Origin: Candidatus Shapirobacteria bacterium
Lineage (GTDB): Bacteria > Patescibacteriota > Microgenomatia > UBA12405 > JAUWLS01
Assembly: GCA_030667285.1 (NCBI GenBank)
Contig: DAOUWE010000022.1
Coordinates: 1-8,097 of the forward strand
Direction of reading: 5' to 3'
Length of the DNA stretch: 8,097 nucleotides
The number at the start of each line of letters is the position of its first letter. Position 1 is the first letter of the stretch. Shown here in pieces: positions 4,770-8,097 of the stretch. The translations under genes were made by a program, and so were the position numbers. The notes beneath the pieces are model-generated. The model saw only the letters and a list, made by a program, of their open reading frames with translations, was not told the origin of the DNA and searched no databases.

Positions 4770-6186
4770 TTATTTTAAAAAGAGCACCTACTTGATCTTC
4801 AAAAAGAACCTCTACTTGGCCGGTGCCAATAAGTTGTTGATAAAAAGGGTAGAAGTATATTTTATCAGTATGGATGTAAGAAGAGCCGAAAAGCTCTTGG
4901 ATGCCTTGAAGGGGGTTTTCGGATTGAGCCTGAGCAAGGTGGCGATATTTTTGATAAAGATCTTTGTCCCAGGCGTACATATAAATGGGGTCTAGAGTAA
5001 CTAAATAGTCATATTCCGGAGCTAGGCCAAGCAGGTATTGAGAATCAGACCAGTTGGCGTGAAAAATCGTGGAACCGGGAGGTATTTTTTCTTTGATGGC
5101 TTTAGCGGTTTCTTCAAAATGACCATTATAGATTCGGTTTAAGAGAAGGTAGTCTTTAAATTTAACCATGGTGTTCAGGCCGAAAATGGGAAGAAGAACA
5201 AGGGAGACCAGGGGTATTAACTTTCGAATTTTAAGAGAATGAGGCAGAAGAAAGAATGTGGTGAGAGCGAGAGGTAGGGATTGGGCAGTGTAGCGTTGAG
5301 ATCGAAAAGACAAGAAGAAAAAAGCGAAGTTGGCTAAAAGAAAAAGCAGGTGGCGGGATGATATTTTTTTTCGGTACCGAAAAGCTAGGTAGTAGATTCC
5401 TAGATTAAGGGGTAGGAGAATAGGGTAAAGACTGAGATATTGACCAAAAGAATAGGGAAAAAATTCAGCTCCAAGTTCCAGAACACCCCAGCGAGTGGCG
5501 AACCATGGCACTTGGATGCCGTTTAAATACCAGAAATAAAGGTTGGTGGGAAAATTGGGGTGCAGAAGAAAGCCGAGGGTAATAGCCGGAAGGATAAAAA
5601 GCAAGGGGCGAAGGTTGACCTTTTTGGTTTTGAGGAAGACGCCGGCAATGTAGAGGAAGGTAAAGATTAAAGAGAGTTGGGGGCCGGAGGTATGCCAGGC
5701 AGTATAAAAGACGGTGAGAATGAAGAGTGGTTTGTATTTTTTTTGGGAAAGAAGGTGAAGAGAGAGGAGCATAAGACCGAAAGAAATGACCATGGTGCGA
5801 GGACGGGAGAGAGTGAGAAGGAAGGCTGGACTGCCAAGGAGCAAGAAGAGAGTGGGGATAAGAGGTTTGATTTGTTTTTTTTTAAGGATTTGGAGAAAGA
5901 TGCAGAGAAAAACCAAAGAGTTTAGGAGAGCAAATATTTTGATAGCTGGGGTAAGATTGGCGAAGGCAGTGAAGGGGGTAGCGAAGAGGTGATAGAGATA
6001 TTCCTTATCTGAAAAACGGTGAGCAAAAAGGGAAAAAGGTAGTTGGGGGATGGATTTTAGAAAGCCCTGGTGACGAACCAGATCAGCCAGATAAGCGTGA
6101 AGGTAGCCGTCTGCTCCCCAGATATGAGGAGTGGAAAATTGAACGGATCCCAGAATGACTAGGCCGAGAAGGAGAGCAAGGTTCAT
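4762..6186 (-). CDS. GT-C-like multi-pass membrane glycosyltransferase
   Basis: A protein of 474 aa with about nine or ten membrane segments up to residue 340, then a soluble extracytoplasmic part. The first loop after the first helix has GADGYLHAYLADL (24-36), the Asp/His-bearing 'D-x-Y-x-H' pattern of GT-C enzymes such as STT3 and PMT, followed by FSDKEYLYHLFATPF (58-72). RPRTMV (128-133) and RSQRYTAQSLPLAL (295-308) match positions of conserved Arg in this class. The C-terminal part carries FHANWSDSQYLL (375-386), TLDPIYMYAWD (397-407) and FGSSYIHTD (433-441), a motif set I know from uncharacterised bacterial GT-C proteins with 'GLDP-x-F/Y-M-Y'. Such enzymes take sugar from a polyprenyl-phosphate carrier outside the membrane. 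The following DPM1-like gene overlaps by 8 nt and probably supplies that donor. The ATG at 6186-6184 has no Shine-Dalgarno and overlaps the ATG of the divergent transporter. Acceptor and sugar are unknown. Confidence 0.7.
   Translation of the reverse strand: MNLALLLGLVILGSVQFSTPHIWGADGYLHAYLADLVRHQGFLKSIPQLPFSLFAHRFSDKEYLYHLFATPFTAFANLTPAIKIFALLNSLVFLCIFLQILKKKQIKPLIPTLFLLLGSPAFLLTLSRPRTMVISFGLMLLSLHLLSQKKYKPLFILTVFYTAWHTSGPQLSLIFTFLYIAGVFLKTKKVNLRPLLFILPAITLGFLLHPNFPTNLYFWYLNGIQVPWFATRWGVLELGAEFFPYSFGQYLSLYPILLPLNLGIYYLAFRYRKKISSRHLLFLLANFAFFFLSFRSQRYTAQSLPLALTTFFLLPHSLKIRKLIPLVSLVLLPIFGLNTMVKFKDYLLLNRIYNGHFEETAKAIKEKIPPGSTIFHANWSDSQYLLGLAPEYDYLVTLDPIYMYAWDKDLYQKYRHLAQAQSENPLQGIQELFGSSYIHTDKIYFYPFYQQLIGTGQVEVLFEDQVGALFKINE
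6169..6174 (+). promoter_or_regulatory. Shine-Dalgarno of the Nramp-like gene, inside the divergent gene
   Basis: AAGGAG sits 10 nt before the ATG at 6185. It lies antisense to the first codons of the divergent GT-C gene and is the main reason for choosing 6185 over the in-frame ATG at 6155, which has no such motif and would add an arginine-rich 10-residue extension. Confidence 0.5.
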
Positions 6187-7633
6187 GATATATGATAATC
6201 TAATAGAAGTGAGAATAAAGAAGAAGTTGCCGAGAGTAGGGAGTTTGTGGTTTTTGTTGGGTCCGGCGTTTGTGTGGGCGGCGACGGCGCAGGGAAGCGG
6301 GGAATTGATTTGGTGGCCTTATTTGGTGGCCAGATATGGAGGAGCTTTTTTGGCTTTATTGTTGCCGGCGGCTCTGATTCAGTTTTTTGTGAATAAGGAA
6401 ATTTCGCGATATACGGCGATTACCGGAAAGGGAGTATGGAAGGGGTTTGTGGGATTTTCTAAATGGTATGCTTGGCCCTTGTTCGCCCTGTGTTTTGTAA
6501 ATTTTTTATGGTTTGGAGGTTATGCTTCGGCGGGCGGTTCATCGCTTTATGAGGTGTTTCAGTTTCCGGTAGGAGTAAGCGAACGAGTTGGTTCTTTGTT
6601 TTGGGCTTATGCTTTGGTAGTAGTTTTTACGGTCGGATTGTTGTTTTCCAAGGTGATATATAGATTTATTGAGAGAGTAATGAAAGTGGTAACAGGAATA
6701 ACCATTTTCGGCTTATTGGTATCGGTTATTTTGGTTGGATCTAAAGACAGTTTTTTGAGTTTTTTAGGTTTTTTGTTTGATTTTTCCAGAATCGGGGAAG
6801 GCGTAGACTGGGTAGGTTTTGATTATTCAAAATTAATAACAGCCTTGGTTTTTGCGGGTATGGGTGGTTTTTTGAATTTGATGTATTCCTATTGGATGAA
6901 AGACAAGGGAGTAGGAATGGCAAAATACGGAGTGCCGATATCGGGTTTGTTGGCGAAAAAGAAAAAAGAAAAAGAAGAGAAGCATTACAGAGTAGAAGAT
7001 AGTGAAGAAAACAAAAAAAGATGGAAAGGATGGTTGAGATATTTGAATGTAGATTCAGGTTTGGCGGTAGGAATAAATGCTTTGACTATTTTAATGACTT
7101 CGTTTTTAGCTTATGTTTTGTTGTGGCCGAACAGAAATTATCCTGATGGTTGGTCGATAACCGTGGCTCAGTCGGCTTTTTTTGAAAGTTCTTTTGGGGC
7201 GATAGGGAGAATAGTGTTTTTAATTGTAGCGGCAGCTTTTCTGGTGGATACCTGGTTGGCATTAGCAGATGGAGTGTCCAGGCAGTTTGCTGATTTTACG
7301 ATGAATATATCCAAGAAGGCTAAAAAGAAAGGAATGAGGTGGTGGTATTATTTTTGGCTGGTCTTTTTGATTGGAGTAACTTTGGTTACCATGCCTTTGG
7401 CTCAACCGGGATTTATGATGAAAATGGTGGGGGTAATATCAATGTTTGCCTTTGTTTTTTATATTCCGATTTTAGGGTATTTGAATTATGTTAAATTGCC
7501 AAGAGAGAATCCGGGATTTATGAGACCGAAAGTGATAGAGGGAATGCTTTTGGGATTAGCGTGGTTGGTTTATTCTAGTTTGGCCTGGTGTTATATATGG
7601 ATTTTTATTTATGGAAGAATTGGCGATATTTGA
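6185..7633 (+). CDS. Nramp-like membrane transporter lacking canonical metal-site motifs
   Basis: A protein of 482 aa with about eleven membrane segments. The first helix carries LGPAFVWAATAQGSGELI (25-42), corresponding to the Nramp M1 unwound region but with QGSGE in place of DPGN. VNKEISRYTAITG (69-81) matches the end of M2 and the following loop. FAGMGGFLNLMYSYWMKDKGVGM (223-245 in this numbering) corresponds to M6 but lacks the MPH motif. DTWLALADGVSRQFADF (355-371) matches a late conserved helix. The family fold (LeuT/APC type) imports divalent metals in canonical members; with both metal-ligand motifs replaced, the substrate here is open. A highly charged loop of about 26 residues (258-283, KKKKEKEEK...) lies between M6 and M7. 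The ATG at 6155 is the longer alternative. The gene ends 29 nt inside the convergent gene downstream. I am fairly sure of the Nramp-like fold, less of any function. Confidence 0.65.
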   Translation: MIYDNLIEVRIKKKLPRVGSLWFLLGPAFVWAATAQGSGELIWWPYLVARYGGAFLALLLPAALIQFFVNKEISRYTAITGKGVWKGFVGFSKWYAWPLFALCFVNFLWFGGYASAGGSSLYEVFQFPVGVSERVGSLFWAYALVVVFTVGLLFSKVIYRFIERVMKVVTGITIFGLLVSVILVGSKDSFLSFLGFLFDFSRIGEGVDWVGFDYSKLITALVFAGMGGFLNLMYSYWMKDKGVGMAKYGVPISGLLAKKKKEKEEKHYRVEDSEENKKRWKGWLRYLNVDSGLAVGINALTILMTSFLAYVLLWPNRNYPDGWSITVAQSAFFESSFGAIGRIVFLIVAAAFLVDTWLALADGVSRQFADFTMNISKKAKKKGMRWWYYFWLVFLIGVTLVTMPLAQPGFMMKMVGVISMFAFVFYIPILGYLNYVKLPRENPGFMRPKVIEGMLLGLAWLVYSSLAWCYIWIFIYGRIGDI

Positions 7634-8097
7634 AATTATAAAGTTGCTCGAAGGGGTATAGTAAATAAGTTTGTTCATAGAGTGTTTTGGCTTCTTCTAT
7701 GTTTCCTCTTTGCTCGAGGGTATACGCTTCTTTAAATTTTAGATCAGCAAATTGGAGTCGGTGGTTAAGTATAAAAAAGAGGAAGAGAAGGGGAAAAGTA
7801 AAGAAAAGAATTAATCTTTTGATTTTCAGTTTTTTGCTTGGAGAGATAGAAGAAAGGATGGAGAGATTGAGAAAGAAGATAAATTCTTGAAGGTGAGAGT
7901 TGATGTTTAGTTGAGAATAAACAATATATCCGGCCAAGGAAAGAAAAATAGAAAAACTTAAAGGATAAGTTTTTTTGTGCGGGAGTTGTATTAGGGACGT
8001 TTTTAGGGCAACAAATAGGAAAAAAAGAAGAGCGGCAAGAGTGATGATTCCTCCGGTGGTTAAATTTTCGATAAAAAGATTGTGGGCTTGGTCAACA
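7605..8097 (-). CDS. C-terminal part of an O-antigen ligase / Wzy / PglL-like membrane protein (5' end outside window)
   Basis: The frame on the minus strand is open from the window edge to the TAA at 7607-7605, giving 163 residues. A TTG at 7937 is the first start codon after the edge, but the frame continues upstream with sensible membrane-protein sequence. The visible start, VDQAHNLFIENLTTGG (residues 1-16), is the conserved (D/R)-x-x-HN motif of the Wzy_C / O-antigen ligase family, where the His is important for glycan transfer. Membrane segments follow at about 17-31, 44-60, 66-85 and 92-110. The tail (about 112-163) contains FADLKFKEAYTLEQRGNIEEA, a single TPR-like helix pair. Members of the family ligate or polymerise lipid-linked glycans onto lipid A, teichoic or S-layer acceptors, or pilin (PglL/TfpO). 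Which applies is unknown; the nearby lipid-linked sugar genes and the pilin make a surface-glycan role likely. Confidence 0.75.
   Translation of the reverse strand, partial: VDQAHNLFIENLTTGGIITLAALLFFLFVALKTSLIQLPHKKTYPLSFSIFLSLAGYIVYSQLNINSHLQEFIFFLNLSILSSISPSKKLKIKRLILFFTFPLLFLFFILNHRLQFADLKFKEAYTLEQRGNIEEAKTLYEQTYLLYPFEQLYNFKYRQFFHK

Noticed and set aside
4738..4995. Plus-strand frame of 85 aa across the GT2/GT-C junction
   Set aside because: It is antisense to two well-supported, overlapping glycosyltransferase genes and shows no recognisable motif.
5677..5992. Two plus-strand frames (82 and 68 aa) inside the GT-C gene
   Set aside because: Both are Glu/Lys/Arg-rich translations of purine-rich antisense sequence, without RBS or family features.
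6139..6168. TTGAAC at 6139, identical to the pilin -35, as a promoter for the transporter
   Set aside because: At 17-18 nt spacing the downstream hexamers (around 6162-6168) are GC-rich and do not resemble a -10.
6155..6184. Longer start of the Nramp-like gene at ATG 6155
   Set aside because: It adds an arginine-rich decapeptide encoded antisense to GT-C codons and has no SD, while AAGGAG is well placed for 6185. It cannot be fully excluded.
1..8097. Alternative genetic code (UGA as glycine, as in some Patescibacteria)
   Set aside because: TGA ends three well-supported frames at sensible family lengths, and no gene needs readthrough.
1..8097. CRISPR array, tRNA/rRNA genes, insertion sequences, long direct or inverted repeats
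   Set aside because: Read for on both strands. Almost all sequence is accounted for by protein genes, and no repeated units, cloverleaf-like stretches or transposase motifs were seen.

Overview
The window looks like a piece of a small bacterial genome from the Candidate Phyla Radiation (Patescibacteria), probably a Microgenomates-type lineage. This is inferred from several signs: a compact type IV pilus operon whose pilin has the N-terminus and GspG-like body common in that group, short proteins, gene-end overlaps, moderate to low G+C, and a small membrane protein of a type I associate with such genomes. TGA is used as a stop (219, 2521, 7633), so the UGA=Gly code of Gracilibacteria/Absconditabacteria does not apply. 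The plus strand is far richer in G than C throughout, whichever strand is coding, which suggests a strong replication-strand bias.

Positions 1-3605 (+) are the end of a type IV pilus / type II secretion-like assembly operon. In order: the C-terminus of a probable minor pseudopilin, a short PilX-like membrane-anchored protein, a PilM protein fused to a PilN-like domain (GspL architecture, degenerate nucleotide site), a PilO-like protein, and a single-pass protein with a LytR_C domain. The major pilin-like gene follows. It has its own convincing promoter (TTGAAC / extended -10), a strong ribosome binding site and a terminator that appears to work in both directions.

Positions 3604-6186 (-) hold a three-gene unit read towards the pilin. 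First is a GT-C-like multi-pass membrane glycosyltransferase. It overlaps by 8 nt a DPM1-like GT2 polyprenyl-phosphate sugar synthase, which is followed by a small two-hydrophobic-segment protein of unknown function. The GT2 probably makes a lipid-linked sugar and the GT-C enzyme probably uses it outside the membrane; surface glycan or pilin is a plausible acceptor.

Positions 6185-7633 (+) encode a divergent Nramp-like transporter. It lacks the canonical DPGN and MPH metal-binding motifs. Its likely ATG overlaps the ATG of the divergent GT-C gene inside a TCATGA palindrome. Positions 7605-8097 (-) are the C-terminal part of an O-antigen ligase / Wzy / PglL-like protein that runs off the window edge and ends in a TPR-like segment; it overlaps the transporter tail-to-tail by 29 nt.

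Taken together, the window is a cell-surface region: pilus assembly platform, pilin, lipid-linked sugar glycosylation and a polymer ligase/polymerase. No RNA genes, IS elements, CRISPR arrays or long repeats were seen. Apart from the 97-nt pilin leader and a gap of about 44 nt before the small protein, nearly every base is coding.
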